Positions 1 through 14,684 of a stretch of DNA of 64,000 nt are shown here, one piece after another; positions within the stretch are counted from its first letter, which is position 1; every line of letters starts with the position of its first letter. The notes under the pieces are model-generated. The model saw only the letters and a list, made by a program, of their open reading frames with translations, ran no database searches and was not told the DNA's origin. This DNA comes from Thuidium tamariscinum (taxonomy: Eukaryota; Streptophyta; Bryopsida; Hypnales; Thuidiaceae): positions 12,462,001-12,526,000 of the forward strand of contig OX344753.2 of the NCBI GenBank assembly GCA_947034885.2. The letters are read 5' to 3'. A program made the translations under genes and the position numbers.

Positions 1-488
1 TCACATTTATTTTAAATCAACATCTTAAATAATTATGAAATTAAGACTATTAATTAATCTAATTAGATGCCATGTTTTGATAAATAATTTCATTGAATAT
101 CAATGTTTTTCATTTGATTATAAGTTAGGTGTAAAATTTACTTCAAATCATTATTTTCAATGAATATGACTCCTTGCAAAATCATAAATTTTGTTACTAT
201 TTTCAACATACTTCACTATTGTCATTAATCATTAAAAAAGTTTCAAATAGGTAAAAAAATTTAATAATTTATATGTAATGTCATGTGAAAGTTGGTTGCA
301 AATGCAATTTCAATAGAAATGTGGCTCACTATTTAGGTCAATGTTACTTTGTCTCTCTCTATAAGTCATCTTTCTTTCTCTCTAAAGATTGTTTTTTACA
401 GACCTATCTTCCACTTGGTTTGCAATCTAATTCTTTCTTTTCTTTTGCAAAATTTGTTCCTAAGAAAATGTGCACTTCACTTCTTTAA

Positions 489-1143
489 CCCCTAAATGCT
501 CTAATCACCAAAATCTAGTGTTTTGAAAATATTGAAGTTAAATAAAACCTAACAAAGTTGCTATTTTTAATAGTTTATATTTTTGAAAACTTTTTTTTGA
601 AGTCTAATTTTAGCATTAGAAATCTGATTTTGAAAATGATTGATTATAATGTTTTTAATCCAAGATTTTGTGCAAGGATATCCTTTGCAATCTCGACTTT
701 CCATATTATTGAAGGGCTCTTGGAAATGAGCCTCAAATACACTAGATATTGGAGAAAAAAGCACATTAGGGATTCATTTGAAAAAATTGTAGAGAAGATT
801 TTGAGAAGCGACAAATTGATTAGGGGTTATGCATGTTAAGCCCTTTAACCTCATATTTTTTTGGTGACCAACTTTTTAGATTTGACATGTCAAAAGAAAA
901 TTGAAAGACTTCAATTCACGGTTTTGTAGTTTTAACACCGTTGTGATTAAACATTATAATATTTCAATCCATAAGTATTATTGTTGAGTTTCCTTTTCCT
1001 AATTGATTCCTAAATATTATGTCCAATTTGAATTTGTAAGGGTACATTTATAAAAGATTGATAGAGCTTATCAAAATGTTGACTTTTAGTTCACCTTAGA
1101 ACAAATTCTTAGAAGCTCAAAAAAGGCCTTGGGCATTTAGGGG
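489..1143. mobile_element. TTAA-flanked MITE, family A copy 1
   Basis: A 655-bp non-coding element bounded on both sides by TTAA (485-488 and 1144-1147). Its left end reads CCCCTAAATGCTC and its right end GGGCATTTAGGGG, a terminal inverted repeat of about 13 bases. The same sequence recurs over its whole length at 15763-16415, which fixes both boundaries. Short open frames inside are in repeat DNA and have no protein character. TTAA target duplication with CCC-type ends is the known signature of piggyBac and Kolobok transposons. No transposase is present, so this is a non-autonomous copy. Superfamily assignment is an inference. Confidence 0.75.
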
Positions 1144-1147
1144 TTAA

Positions 1148-2817
1148 GCATAAATTATAAGTGTCTCCAAAGTCATGAACTTGAGCACTTGAGTTTCAAC
1201 AAAATTGTAGAAGACAATAATTGTACATTTATATGGAGTAATTTTGAGAATGTGATGCATTCATCATTGCTTGGATGGAGGTTCAACTCTATTTTTGTAA
1301 AAGAAAAATTGAAGAAATAAAAAATGCTCACTTTACGAAGGGAGAGGGTTTTAGTGAGGATTAACAAGGATTATGTTGGAGGGTTTATGGAGGAATAATG
1401 GTTGTTTGTTATAAAGAGGTTCAATATTATATTCCACCCATCTTGATTATGATTATAATTTAGTTCAACATATAATTATTGATTACAAAAATCACAAACT
1501 ACTAAATTTTTGAAATTTGTTGTACATAAACAACAATTGGGACAATAGTTGAAGACCATTGCTTATAAAGCAAGAGCATTGCAAAATCATTTGTGTAAGA
1601 AAAATATTTGTATCTTCATAGTGCAAAAATGTGTGGCTATAATATTATATTCATGATCTCTATTCGAATCATTGTAAATATTCACATTTGAAGTAAAATA
1701 GATATTTCTACTTTGATAGTATTATATTATTTAACTCTTATTTGTTTGCAAACTTTTATATGATTAAGATGAAAATGTTTTTTAAGAAATTCTAAACATT
1801 GATTTGTCATGTATATTGAATCTTGGAAATTTCATCAACAAAGTTAAAGGCTTTCATTAAGTCTACAAATGTAATGCATTGAATTAAGTTTCTTTTGAAA
1901 TAAAGAATCAATCTGCCTAAAAATTTCACAATAATTAGGTTTGTAAATGAAATCATCAAAATGCCCTCATTGAAGACATTCATCACTAAGAAAAATTCAA
2001 AAACATTTTGGTCAATGTTTGGTCAATGTTTAGTCAAAATAAGTTGATTCCTTTTTGAAGTGTGATTTTAGTAAAATCAAACTATTGGGATACTTTTAAT
2101 AACAATTCTAAGAAATTTGACACTTCATCATAATATTTTGGTTTTGGATATTCTATTTTCAATATAAAATATAATTTATAATTTATTTTTTTGAATTTAG
2201 AAAAAACTATCTCATACAAATTGGAAACTTTGATCATTTTGTTTATAATTGAATTAATTGTATTGCATAAAATGTAAAGGAACGTTTTTGAATCAATTGA
2301 AAAAAGGTTTTTCCCAAAACCCTTGTATCTTTGTAAATTTTGATTATTTGCAAAACCTAAAATTACACAAATATTACTACTACAACTAGCCAAATGAATA
2401 TGAAAGTTGGCTACAAAGCTTTAATGTAATTTTACAAAGAAATACTCATTTTTATAGTTATAATGTGCATTTAAATGGAAGTCAAGTGCACCTTCTTAGT
2501 ATCAATGGTGTTTATAAAATTTCTTTCAAAATAACTAAAATCCTTTAGGGTTTTGAATAATTGAATTTGATGATGGTTTTCATAAAGTAATTTACATAAG
2601 ATAGATTATTGGAAGAATTTAATCAATTTCATTTATTATTATTTTTAATTGCAAAGAAAATATAGAATGAAATAAATATTACTTCAAAATAGTTCTATGT
2701 TTTAGGATTTAAATGGAATAGTAAATTATTATAGAATTATTATAGAATTATGTAATTTTTTTAATGTGTTTTAAATTATAAATTAATTTTGATATTGATT
2801 TTGTGTGCATTTTGCAG
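1148..2817. other. AT-rich intergenic DNA, no gene seen
   Basis: Very AT-rich sequence with only short stop-rich frames. The last few hundred bases probably hold the promoter and leader of the gene starting at 2867. A TTTTGCAG at 2810-2817 looks like a splice acceptor, so a leader intron is likely. I see no other feature. Confidence 0.5.
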
Positions 2818-2877
2818 ATGATTAATGTTTCAATTAATATGGTACTAGGATTTTCAAGAACCAAAGATGGAGGCTGA
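2818..2877 (+). promoter_or_regulatory. Upstream ORF overlapping the TRP start codon
   Basis: A 19-codon frame opens at ATG 2818, just after a likely leader-intron acceptor, has a second in-frame ATG at 2839 and stops at TGA 2875-2877, past the main ATG at 2867 in another frame. An overlapping uORF of this kind would lower translation of the main frame if the ATG lies in the mRNA. The second ATG begins MVLGFSR, faintly like the MVL start of other plant TRP proteins, so a different first-exon structure is possible. Confidence 0.35.
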
Positions 2878-5800
2878 AAGCCATAGATTTGGAGGAATTT
2901 TTCCTAATTATAATAGATCAATGTTGTCTCAATCAAATCACTTTACTCGAGTAAGTAATTTTTCTAACTATCAAAGTGAATTTTTGAGTTTTACAATATA
3001 ATTCTATTTACTTCAAGTAATATTATTCAATTTTTTTTTTTCAATGTTTTGGAAATTATAAGTCACTAATAATTTGAGTGTTATTTATATATTCTTACAA
3101 TGAAACTAAAATAGAATCAAGGAATCATATTATTTCAATTCAATTTGAATATACAACAAACTGAATTAAAATGAAGAAATTATATTATAAAAGCACTTAG
3201 AAATAGAAAAGTGTGACCATCTCTTTCATATATCTAAATATTTAATTAAATAGTCGAAGACAGAGAGGTCTATAATCTTTAAGTGCTTCAAATGAAGAGA
3301 TTTAACTTGTAAACATCTATACAAACGAATATTATGTTTAGTTTTAGTTAAATAGTGATGAATAAGAATTATATTGAATAAGATTTAAATAATATCATAG
3401 TGAATAATATAAGGTTGAATAATTTGACTTTATAAAGGTTTAGTTTAATGTACAACTTCTTGATAGATTTCAAAATTGATATTCAATTTTTAATTTTTTT
3501 TAAATAATTGAAAGTAAATTTTTTTGAATACATTATTGCACCAACAACATAAGTAAGAAATAAGCAAAGTAATCTAATATGCAACCATTTTTTCAATATA
3601 CATTTTTTTATATTTCATTACAAAGTATCAAATGATCATTTCATTAAATATATTATATATGCAAATATACAAAATTTTGATACTCTTAAATTTCATGTTT
3701 CATTAAAATATTTCAAAATATTTGATGGTTTCAACTTTTATATATTTCATTTCTTAAAATTTTAAAGTTGATTGAAATATGTAAAATTTAAATACTAATA
3801 ATGTAACTATATCCAAATGACCCAAGATTACTATTATATAGACTATTTTTTTACACTTCAAATGTAAATAAAGACTATTGGATTATAGGGAAAAGAAGAA
3901 TTAAATAAAAAACAATTTATTCAAAGAGAACAACCTCGATTTTTTGAACTTCTTGCAACTGTTGCTGGAGAATTTCTTCAAAATGATGGAGATGTTAGAA
4001 AACACAATGAGGATGCCAAGTATAAAAAATTAAAAAATGATAAACTTTTAATTATGGATCCCAAACCTTTAAGTCATATACAAGTAATTAAATGCTCAAA
4101 AAATTTGATAGGCACATGTTTTGTGCCTCAAACTGTTGAAAATCTAATATTAAGTCAAGAAAAAAACAAAATTGAAAAATCTAACAGTTGTTGTTGTGCA
4201 AAACTTTCAAGATATAATTCTTTATTGTTGTATGAACTTCCAATTCCACCTTTTGTTAAAAATATTGTAGTTCATGAAACTGCATGTCAAGATGGATATG
4301 AATCTTTGAAAGAAAATGTAAGATCAAGATTTTTTATAAAGTATAGTTTAATTTGGTTTATATACTATATAAGATTAGAATCACTTGTTTTACAAATCTT
4401 GTTCTACAAAAATTTAGATCCTCAAATATAAATTTCACACCCACATATATGGATATTTTTACATTTTATAAGTTATTATATGCAAATTTATCATTTAATC
4501 CATTTACAGGATGGTCAATTCAAGGTTAATTTGAAATATCAAGATACCATGTTGATGGGAAATAATGATATTTTAAAAATAATGGATGAAAGGGTTGATG
4601 CATTTGAAAATGGGAATCAGTGTTGTACATTACAGTTTGGTAATGAATTCATGGATATAGATCAAACAAAAGATAATAGTTCACAAGAGATACTAAATGG
4701 TAGCAAACAATTTTTGATATTGAATCAATCACATGATTCAATTTGTGAAAGTTACAATCCTTTTTATAAATTAGAAATTAATATTGAGGCATTAAATGAT
4801 ATAATAAATTTCAATTATTGTATTCAAAATAATGAGTTTATAGAAAACAGAAAAATTTCAATTATAAAATCAAGTGCAAATTTTGACACCTGTTGTGCAA
4901 GTAAAGTTGATTTTCAACAATTGGCAAACAATTGGGGAAGAGAAAACTTCAAGACTATGGAAGAAAATCAAAGTTCAACCTTAGAATCTATGGTTATTGA
5001 TGAAATTCATTTAGATTATTCAAAAGATCAAGAAGTGTCAAATCAAGTAGAAAATGAAAAGTATATAAATTCCAAATTTGTAAAAAAGCATATTGAATCT
5101 AAAACAAATGAACTTGAAAGTCAAATTCAATCAAAATGTAGAAAAATAGGAGATCAAAGTCCTTTTCAATGCCTTCATTTTGAAGCAGTGACCAAAAATA
5201 ATTTGGAAAAAAATGTAGATGGTTCAAGATCTTATAGTGTAAATTCTATTTGTAACAATTTACAAGATTCAAAAGCAAAGCCAAAAGAAGTAGAAATAAA
5301 ACGTATTGGTGAATATTATTTTTTTATTAAATAAATAATTAATGTGAATTATATTAATTATTTTAAAAAATAAATTTAATCTCACATCTTAGAGATTGAA
5401 ATTTTGTTTAAAAAGAATCCATGCTTTTCAATAGTTAATAGACATTCTAAGAAACTTAGTTGTATTATTAATTTCTTGATTTATTGCATATAAATTTTGT
5501 TACACTTTGTTATATTATAGATAATTTGCTTCCTACAAAGCAAAGTTTTTTCAATGGTGTTGCTGCTTTCACTCGACAAAGAACAAGCCGAAGGTTGCCT
5601 TTGAAACGGAAGAGATTTGATGAAGCTGAATTAGCTTCTTCAAATTTACAAGTAATAACAAATATTGACAATCATATAGATATAGAATACAATAAAATAT
5701 TTGGTGAACCTCCAGCAGCTGCAGCCAAATTATGTAGTGGTATTTTTTTATTATTTTCATTTTATTGTGGTTCATGATATATTCTTATAGCTAATATTGT

Positions 5801-8300
5801 TTGCTTTCAAATTCATAGATTGTATTTGGAAAAATAACTTCCTCAAATTTGAATTAAACAAACAATTATATCCTAATAGACATTACTTTAAGCTTTTGAA
5901 ATAATTATGTTTATTACTATTAGTATTATTTACCACTATATATTTTTGTAGCAAAAGCTGCAAGTATAGCATCATCTCCAACTACTAAAGGGAACACAAA
6001 ACAAACAAGCAAGATTTTTGTTGAATCCCATGGTAAGTATTAAATTATGATTTAATATATTTATCAACTTTGATAAAAACAAACAAACATAGTATGATGT
6101 CTTCTTTAATAGGTTTTTTCTTGTAAATGTTAACATTTTGAATTCACAGTGAAATTGGGAATTAAATCATTTGCAATACCGGAATTTTTTGTTGACCTAC
6201 CAGAATCAGCATCAATATTAACACTAAAAGTAAGTAATCTTAAATAGCTTATGATCCATATTCTAGAAACTAACTATAGTCTCCAAGTTCATTTTTAAGA
6301 ACTCATCATGAATACATAATATTTATTATTTATAATTTTGAATAAATTAATTTAAATATAAATATGCTAAGTTATTATTATTTTATTTTATTTTATCATT
6401 CTTTTTGTTTTAAAATTATATGTTTATCAGAGAGCTATTATAGATGCAGCAATGAATTTGCTTGGAGGAGGATTACGAGTGCGTATATTGATGCATGGAA
6501 AAAAGGTTATTGATGAAAAATCTACTTTATTACAAAGTGGAATTTCTAAACATTTGAAGCCTGAGTCAATAGGGTTTATGTTAGAACCTAGTTCAATTCC
6601 AACTTCTCCAACTACCAATTTTGAGGATCCATTGCTTGTACTTTCAAGGCCTTCAAATCAAACATCACCTTGGTATTTTTATATTATTCAAAAATGTTCA
6701 ATGCCTTATAAGTAGACTTACATGCTTAAAATTATTTCTATGAGCCATAAACAATACTTCATTCTTTAAACAAGATTCATTCAAATAATTTTTTTAATTT
6801 AATTATTGATTTAATATTAAATTTAAAAAAATTCACATCATATATTTATAACAGCTTCAAAAGAACTAATTGACCGTATTTTTTAATAATATAATTTTAT
6901 TTATCTACTTATTTATTTTATTATAGGTTCCAAGGCTTGGGTATTTCAAATTATCCTCATTCTAATGGTATGGAAAGCGGAAGTGAAGGAATAACTTATG
7001 GTAAAGGTAACCCTAGTAAAATAAGACAAGGATGTTCATTTCATGATGAAGATCCATCATTTTCCCAATCTCATGTATGCAGAGTAGAGCAAGAAGCTTC
7101 ATGTATAGGTCGGAAAAAGAATACAACAACAATTCCATATTCTACTACTTGTATACAAGATGATCAATTAAAAAGTAGCAACTCTTATGTAGAAAAAGCT
7201 ACTACCACCAAATCTAATTTGAGTGAGAGAATTTCCTTGTCTCCACACTCAACACGAATAGCTGCTGTTGGAGCATTAGCTGCTATACGTGCCCAAGCTG
7301 ATGCTAATCGCCGATTGAAAAATGATCTTGATACTCCATTGCCATCAAATAATCACACTCTTCTTAATGGTTCAAGTAATGAATTAAGTGCCATCATTTT
7401 GCATCCTACTATTGGGATGCGAGATAATATCCATGGATTAGCTTTAGTGCCAATGCAACCAAAATCACATTCATTAGATATTGGAAAACGGCGAGTCCGC
7501 CGACCATTTAGTGTTGCTGAAGTAGAAGCACTTGTTCGTGCTGTTGAAAAGTTGGGTACTGGCAGGTATTTATGATGTAATTTGATAGTATTTTAAGACT
7601 TTTTTTGCAAAAATGATGTGTAGTGATAATACTCTATACAATAAATAAAATGGTGCATTGTATTTTTGAAGTCAAAACTATAATGTTAAATTTCACATTG
7701 AATTGAATTGAATTTTGAATTATACTTTGGTAATAAATAAATAAATATTTTAAAAATAAAATATAAAAAAGTGGTCGAAGTCTAGAATTCTTTAAAAAAT
7801 AATATCTCATACAATACAAATGTATACTTTCTACATGAAAAGGTGGCGAGATGTAAAGCTACGTGCATTTGAACAAGCAAAACATCGAACTTATGTTGAT
7901 CTTAAAGTATGAAAATTTACTTTTTATTAATGAACTCTAATTAAAGATAATAAAAATTGAAGATAATGAAAAATCATTATCATTAAAACAAATCACCACA
8001 TTGCTTACATGATTTATCATTTTTTGTACTCAAATATATCTATATATGATATTTAAATATAACCTTTTTGGTTACATACTTTTTAGATACCTACGTGTTT
8101 TTAATAAATTTATATAAGATTCAAACAGAAAAATGATTAATTAATAGGATAAATGGAAAACATTGGTACATACTGCTCGTATTGCTCCACATCAACGAAG
8201 AGGTGAGCCTGTTCCTCAAGAATTATTGGAAAGGGTAACATGTGCACATACATATTGGATAGCCCAAGTTGCCAAACAACAAGCAGAATTAGATTTTTAA
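2867..8300 (+). CDS. TRP1: Telomere-repeat-binding protein (TRP/TRFL type, Ub-like plus Myb telobox)
   Basis: Ten exons by reading-frame continuity and GT-AG sites: 2867-2950, 3889-4317, 4510-5308, 5521-5739, 5952-6032, 6150-6229, 6431-6672, 6927-7565, 7843-7906, 8148-8300; 929 codons, no internal stop. An N-terminal block FFELLATVAGEFLQ (near residue 40) matches the family's FDLLA-VAG region. Residues about 538-620 are the ubiquitin-like domain (IKSFAIPEFFVDLPE, GGGLRVRILMHGKKV, LGFMLEP-like end). Residues about 835-900 are the Myb/telobox domain, RRPFSVAEVEALVRAVEKLG and VDLKDKWKTLVHTAR, the motif that contacts plant TTTAGGG repeats. The protein should act in the nucleus on double-stranded telomeric repeats and telo-box promoters. 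The 5' end is the least certain part, as is the donor at 5308 versus 5302. Codons are strongly AT-biased, unlike the other genes here. Confidence 0.92.
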
Positions 8301-11300
8301 ACGTGTTGCTTATATGACACAATAAGGATATAATTATAGAGGTTCAATAAATTCATAGATTGTCACAATCAATTGCCAATGCTTATTAAATAGAGGCTTT
8401 AAGTTGAATTGAAATTTTATTGCATATGATATGCAAGACATTAAGCATTAGGAAAATACATTCTTGTGTTGATGAAAGGATATTCAAATTTTGGTGATTA
8501 TAGATTGTTTAATCCATCTGTACATTGATCTAAGTTTATCTTTTTGAATTTATCTCTCAAAATAGCACAATGTTCAAAAATAGATCAATTTCTAATGTTA
8601 ATAGTTTTTATTATTTAGAAATATTCAAAAGATTTTCAAACTCTCTAATAAAGATGATGTGTCATCTAAAGATTCTATAAAATATAAAATATACATTATA
8701 TTGGATATTAGTGACTTGCCCAATGCCAAGCTAAATTTTGATTTATTTGATTTTTAGTGCCATAAGAAATTAATGTCCAACAATGGTGAGGGATTTCTAG
8801 TTTTCAAAATCTATAAATTGTATAATCTTTGGAAATGCCTATGACTTAGTTAAATACAAATTTAGGATAAATTTTTTTTTGAATAACTCATTTTCTGCTT
8901 TGTCTATTTCTTTTGTTGCCTTATTATTAGCGTAGAAGAGTAGAAAAAAGAAATAATTCCATTTAACTCTTTGATGTTTCAAAACTTTTGTGTAGATGGA
9001 AAATATATTGCAATTCATATTGCAATTTTTCAAATTTAGGCACAATCAAATGTTGTTTGCTTTTCCAATGATAATCATGAATTTTTTTTCATTGTCATAC
9101 CATTTTGAGCACTTAATATTTATTATCATTGCAATAAAAAAAGCATACTAGAACTTTTGATGATGCAACATAGGAACTTGGAAATAGTAGGTCTCAAAAG
9201 TTCTTCTACTATGACATTGGATTTGCAATTAAATTTTGGAATCATTATTCTTATTGATTGAAGTTATATTACAAAATTTTAATTGATTATTATCATATCT
9301 TTTTTATATATGTTGTTTTGTTTAAAATCACTAAAGGTATATCTATGATGTTTTATTCCATTGTCCACTACAATGAAAGTTGTTCTATGACCTAAGCATA
9401 ATTGATATGATTTTTAATGTCTTTTTAAATTAAAAGAATTTCAATGGAATGTTATTTTGGATTTTTATAACTTTTAAGTAATCCATTTCTTTGATATTCT
9501 AAATTTTATAAAGACATATTGGTGGAATTTAGACTTTTTGACAAAGATTTTCTTAAATACAAATTTGTGGTTTGAAAGTTTTCAACTAAGCAAATGAAAG
9601 TGTCTGAAAAAAATTAAGTTTTTTTTATAGTGATGCTTGCATGAAGTAGATAATATAGATCAAACTATACAAATTTCAATCATCAAAGCTTTCAAAATGA
9701 AATTCATGCTTAAATATGTAGTCTAGAAAACATTGTATCATTACTCCTCTTAGCTATCATCTATAGAGAACCATACAATATGCATAATGTCATGAAAAAC
9801 TTGTAATAGTTTCATTCATTGCTTGGATGGTCACAAGTCACCTTTCCATCTATTTTTCATCTATGCTTTAGAGTTAAAAGATGAAGTTTGTTGCAAAGAT
9901 TGACTTTGCGAATTTTGCAATTGAATTTAGTCTTCTACATGTATGAAAAATACAATAATAAACAAGTAAGAAAATATACTTGTTTATAACCTCACTCTCT
10001 ACCTTCATTATAATAAATGGGGACTTAATGATTGTCAAAATCCTTATTAATATTGGTCTCACACTCTCACCTTCCTATTTGTTTTTCATTGTGTTCCTCA
10101 TAACAGTTTCTTTCAACATATTGAAGGATTGAAAGTCATTTTGTGGGGTTCCTATAACTTTCAAAATATAAAATTCTGTGGATTTAGTAAGTGCTTCAAT
10201 GCTTCTATACTATTGATGCTTGGATAACAAAATTAAAGAAACATTTTGTAGGTAATAGGACAAGTTCAATTGCAATAATGTTGAAATTTCATAAATAAAA
10301 AACATCAAGTTGAGAATGTATGTATTCTAATGTTTTTGGTTGATTGTAAGAATCAATTTTTGAGATTTTTGGTTGTATTCAAAAGAAGTATTGGAAATAC
10401 TAAAACTCTTGATAATTTATTAAAAATTAAATTTAATATGTGTGAATTAAACAAATATTATAACTAGTGCATTTTTAAAATCCTGGGGTAAAAGATTCTC
10501 TAGAAGTTTTAATGAAGTCAAAATAGTAAAAAAATTAAACAAATAAATAAAAAGTTCTCATTATTATATAAATACTTAACATGAGATTTATTAAAGAAAC
10601 AATGAAAAATGTTTTTAAAATCCCCACAAATACAAGTTCAAGAGGGTTTTTTTGTTTGCAAATATATAAAGGAGATGGTTGTTTACTTTTAGATATTTTC
10701 TATAGTATTTGTAAACCTATTATTAAAATCTATCTTCAAAAATTGTCCTCTATATTTTAAATTTTGGATATCTAAAATTTTGAAAACCATTAAAACTTTT
10801 TAAAAAGAAACAATTTTGCAAATTTTGTTTTTTACTTTTAACTAACAATTGAATTTTCAAGAGTCAAAATGAATTTAGTGTATTAGGAAAAGAATACATC
10901 CATTCTTCATCTTTTACTATTTTGGTTCAATGTCTTTACCCCTAAAGGATCAAATGTCTCTAAGGTGATTCTTGAAGGTTCATTCAAGTTCCTATCATCT
11001 CAAATTTGGTGTCATATTTTGAAACTTCTTTCAAAAATAAAAATAAAAATTAGATTTTTGTAAATATGATTTGTATTATACTTTGTAATTAGAAGTAAAA
11101 ATTATCCCACCTTTGGCTCAAAATAAGGTTTGTAGGACAATATTAAGAAAATAAGTATATTAAAAATAATTTTTTTAATTCTATTTTTCATAGGAAGTTA
11201 TTTCTATCTACTTTATTCATTCTATTTGGACTAGTAATGAAGAAGTTATGGGGAGCCTTGTTTTGGAGTCAATAAAAATATTTCCTTGAGAAAAATAACT

Positions 11301-14300
11301 TATAGGATTCATTCTTTAATCCAATTTTCACAATTTCCACCTTCAAAAATAATTCATATAGTTTATTTTGCTTGCTACAGTTGGTATTAGTAATTTTTAA
11401 TTCCATCTTCAAACTATTAATAATTTAGTTTTCCATTCAATTATATCCTTGCTTGTACTTAACAATTTTTTGAAGAATGAAAATGAAGTACATGTCTTAA
11501 AACTTTTTTTTACTAAACTCTCAATTAAATTTTTCAATATAAAATTTTATTGATTTAAAATCTATAGTATAAGATTATTAAGTTAAAAAGATTCAAAGTC
11601 AAAAAATCTAATCATATAAGGTGTAAGAAAAGAAAAGTTTTTTTTCACTTAAAACACAAATTTCTTGTAATTTAAAGATCAAAGTTCTAAAGTTTCTTCC
11701 ATACATTGTTATTTTAGTCTAGTATGGCTAAATATGCAAAGAAGACAAATTTTTAATTTTTGCACCTTCCAATGGATATGAAAGATTTCACATTGAAAGG
11801 GCATTAGAAGAGATTTGAAGGCAACAAAAGCCCATTTCAATGCAGCCTCCAATTTGTTCTTTGTGTTGTCCAAAAACTATAGATTCTTGTTGGCTGAATT
11901 TTTTGGATTTTTGAAAAATTAATTAATCAAATTTTTTTCAAAATTCTAAAAAGTCTCAAGAAACCTTAAATAGAATTAAAAAACAATTCAATTTAAAAAA
12001 TATTATATTGAATTTTTTTTGATGTAACACTCTTTCGGCCATGTCAAATTACTGTGTGTCATTTCATCACGTTCCCACAATTTGGGAATTTTAAAATAAC
12101 TCACAAGCTTCCAATGCCCTCAAATCCCTTCCATTGTCTTATTCTTTTAGAAATTAAGAGTTGGATGCTTGTTGCAATGACTGCCACTAATAGATGCATT
12201 GACTGTAATACATGGTTATAGTGCACCCAAAAAGAAAATTTAATTTCTGAAGGAAAATAATAAATTCCCCCCTTCGGACTCCCCTAGTTAAAAAAATTAA
12301 TTTATTAAATTAATCCCTTCCCCTCCCTTTCCCATATCTATATTCATATCTATATTCATATCCATATTTACTATTCACTATTCATACCATATCAAATATT
12401 TGTATTTGTATTTGGCACTATATTCATATTTTGTATTTATATAATATTTGTATATGTATTCTAAATTTGCACTTGGATGGCTCAAATTAAATCTCACAAA
12501 GATCAATGACTTGTGAGTTTTTGAGAAATCAATGGCATTTTGGAAGAGAAAGCATTTAAAAAAAAATCAATGGCATGTGATTTTTGAGGGAGGGGGGGGG
12601 GGGACAAATGGCAAACTAGGTGGTAAGTGCCACTTTTAAATGCATTGTGCATTGTAGAACAAGCTACATCATACTTTATGTATGACTTCCAAGTAGTACG
12701 TGATTTTCATAACAACCTTTGGAAGTTCAAGACTTCTCTTTCTCTCTTTTTATTTCATTTTAGATAAATCTTTGGATGCACAAATCCTAAAAATTTGATA
12801 TACTTTTAAAGTTAGGTACTATAATTTTGAGCTTATTTCTTGTAAATTCTAGCTAGAGTTTCAAGTTTTTTTACCTTCAAATTTGACATTGAAGAAAACA
12901 AATGCAACCAACAAAGGGAACAAATTTAGTAGTGATTGCCATGCTAGTGTCAATGAAATTAAAGAAGCTAAAATTAGGGTGCTCTAAGAGCATCTTTGCT
13001 CTCAAGCAACCACTAATACAAAAAGTACATTTTGCTTTCTTCAATGTCCCAATATTGTACATTTTAGAGAGGATTACTTTTAGTGACCATGGCATTTTAT
13101 TTCAACTTGAAGTTCAAGGATTTGTACCTTATTCTACAAAGTTCTAAAAAACATGAAACAAGTTGGATTAGATGCCAATCCATTTTTCTTCCTTTCTAAT
13201 TTTACTAAAAACCATTTCAATGATTTTTTTTTCTTTGAAATGCAATTAGCTCTTAAAAGGTCACTTTAAGAGCAGCCTACCTTTCATATGCGACTATAGC
13301 AATAATACATCCGCTTGCAAATCTCAACACCCTTACAACCACCAATTTGTTTTAGGTCAATGATAGTCTATGAGCCATTGTACACACAAAGGAATTGAAA
13401 TTCCATTTCTCATTTCTATCAAATATTGTGAGCGGTTTAGCTAATCTATTCCATTAAACCATGAAAATATTAGAGGATCAATTCTATATTATCTAAGGTA
13501 TATGAAGATACCTAAGGAATAGGTTTTAATATGTTATGAATTTATTCATGAAAATTTGTGAAAAATCATAATGGTTAGGACTACCATAGTTTCCTATCTT
13601 CTAGTAGCTTACTTAGAAAGTAAATAATTAAAAGGGTGCCTGAATTTTTGTAAATTATTAATCTAAATTATCCAAATAAAATAAAAATAAAAATAAAAAT
13701 TTGTATATAAAGATTGCCTACTTTTAAGAAAATAAACTTTCCCCATACAAGGTTGCATCTTTTTTCTATCAATAAATGTAAATATACATTGCAAAGTCTT
13801 CTACTTTAATGTCAAGATCATTTTAAAGCACAATCTCTTACCAAAAAAAACCCTCTTATCTCCTTTGTTCCACTAAAAAATTCCAAAATAAGGCAGAATT
13901 TTTGTCCCACTAAAAAGCTCCAATTTTTTATTATTTTGGACCATTGAGAAAGTATTTGCTTTGTTGAATGACCTTGTGAGGGTACTTAAAAAAATCTAGG
14001 AGCATTTTTATGGCTTAGCAAGCTTGGCCTTGCCCATATGAGGCACCTTGTATTAATTGTTTTTTTCAAACAATAGTGTTAATGATGCATTTAGTGATGA
14101 CTTTGGTGCTATGAAAATTTGTTCATAAAGTAGGCCATGTTTTGTTATTGTGGATATTTAGGTAGAGGGACATATTTCAAGAATCTCATTGTTGCCATTA
14201 GCCTTTAAATCATCTAATTAAATTGACAAAATGGCAACATTCACAAATTATATTTAAATATCATACTTTCTACATGGATTTTCAATGCCTAAATGATTGC

Positions 14301-14591
14301 AACTAAGCTCAAGATTTTGAATGGATTTAAGTGATGGATTACTCATTCATGAATGCATATATTGCTGGCACCATCACTAGTTACAAATACAATTAATCCT
14401 TCAAAAAAAGATTTTCAAAGTTTTTTAGCGGGACAAAGGGGGGATATGCAACAAACCTTGACACACAAGGTAGAGAGTTTAGGATTTGGAGGTCAAGATA
14501 AGGATTTAAATAATACAACTAGCTTAAATGAAAATAATAGCAACCATACAAAAATTGTATGAACAACTTAGATGAATTACTAACTTTTTAA

Positions 14592-14594
<3 letters not shown>
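8301..14594. other. AT-rich intergenic DNA, no gene seen
   Basis: More than 6 kb of AT-rich DNA with no frame that looks like a gene. Isolated features are a CCCCTAAAGGATC motif near 10938 that resembles a family A end without a visible partner, short repeats of ATATCTATATTC near 12340-12370, and a run of 12 G at 12592-12603. Stretches near 12.9-14.4 kb have slightly better frames but I could not tie them to a family. Confidence 0.5.
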
Positions 14595-14650
<56 letters not shown>

Positions 14651-14684
14651 GTGTACATGTGTGTACATGTATATACATATATAT
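14595..14684. repeat. AT dinucleotide microsatellite
   Basis: About 26 uninterrupted AT units (14595-14647) followed by a GTGTACAT/ATATACAT tail to about 14684. It is long enough to be length-variable between individuals. Confidence 0.95.

Noticed and set aside
558-839. 93-codon plus-strand frame
   Set aside because: It lies wholly within the repeated family A element, and the aligned copy at 15763-16415 does not keep the frame.
12877-13147. Overlapping frames on both strands with fairly protein-like text
   Set aside because: No start, splice or family evidence. The opposite frames share the same bases, and the surroundings are decayed AT-rich DNA.
13980-14570. Possible remnant of a retroelement integrase region
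   Set aside because: Only vague resemblance through many interruptions; nothing firm enough to name.
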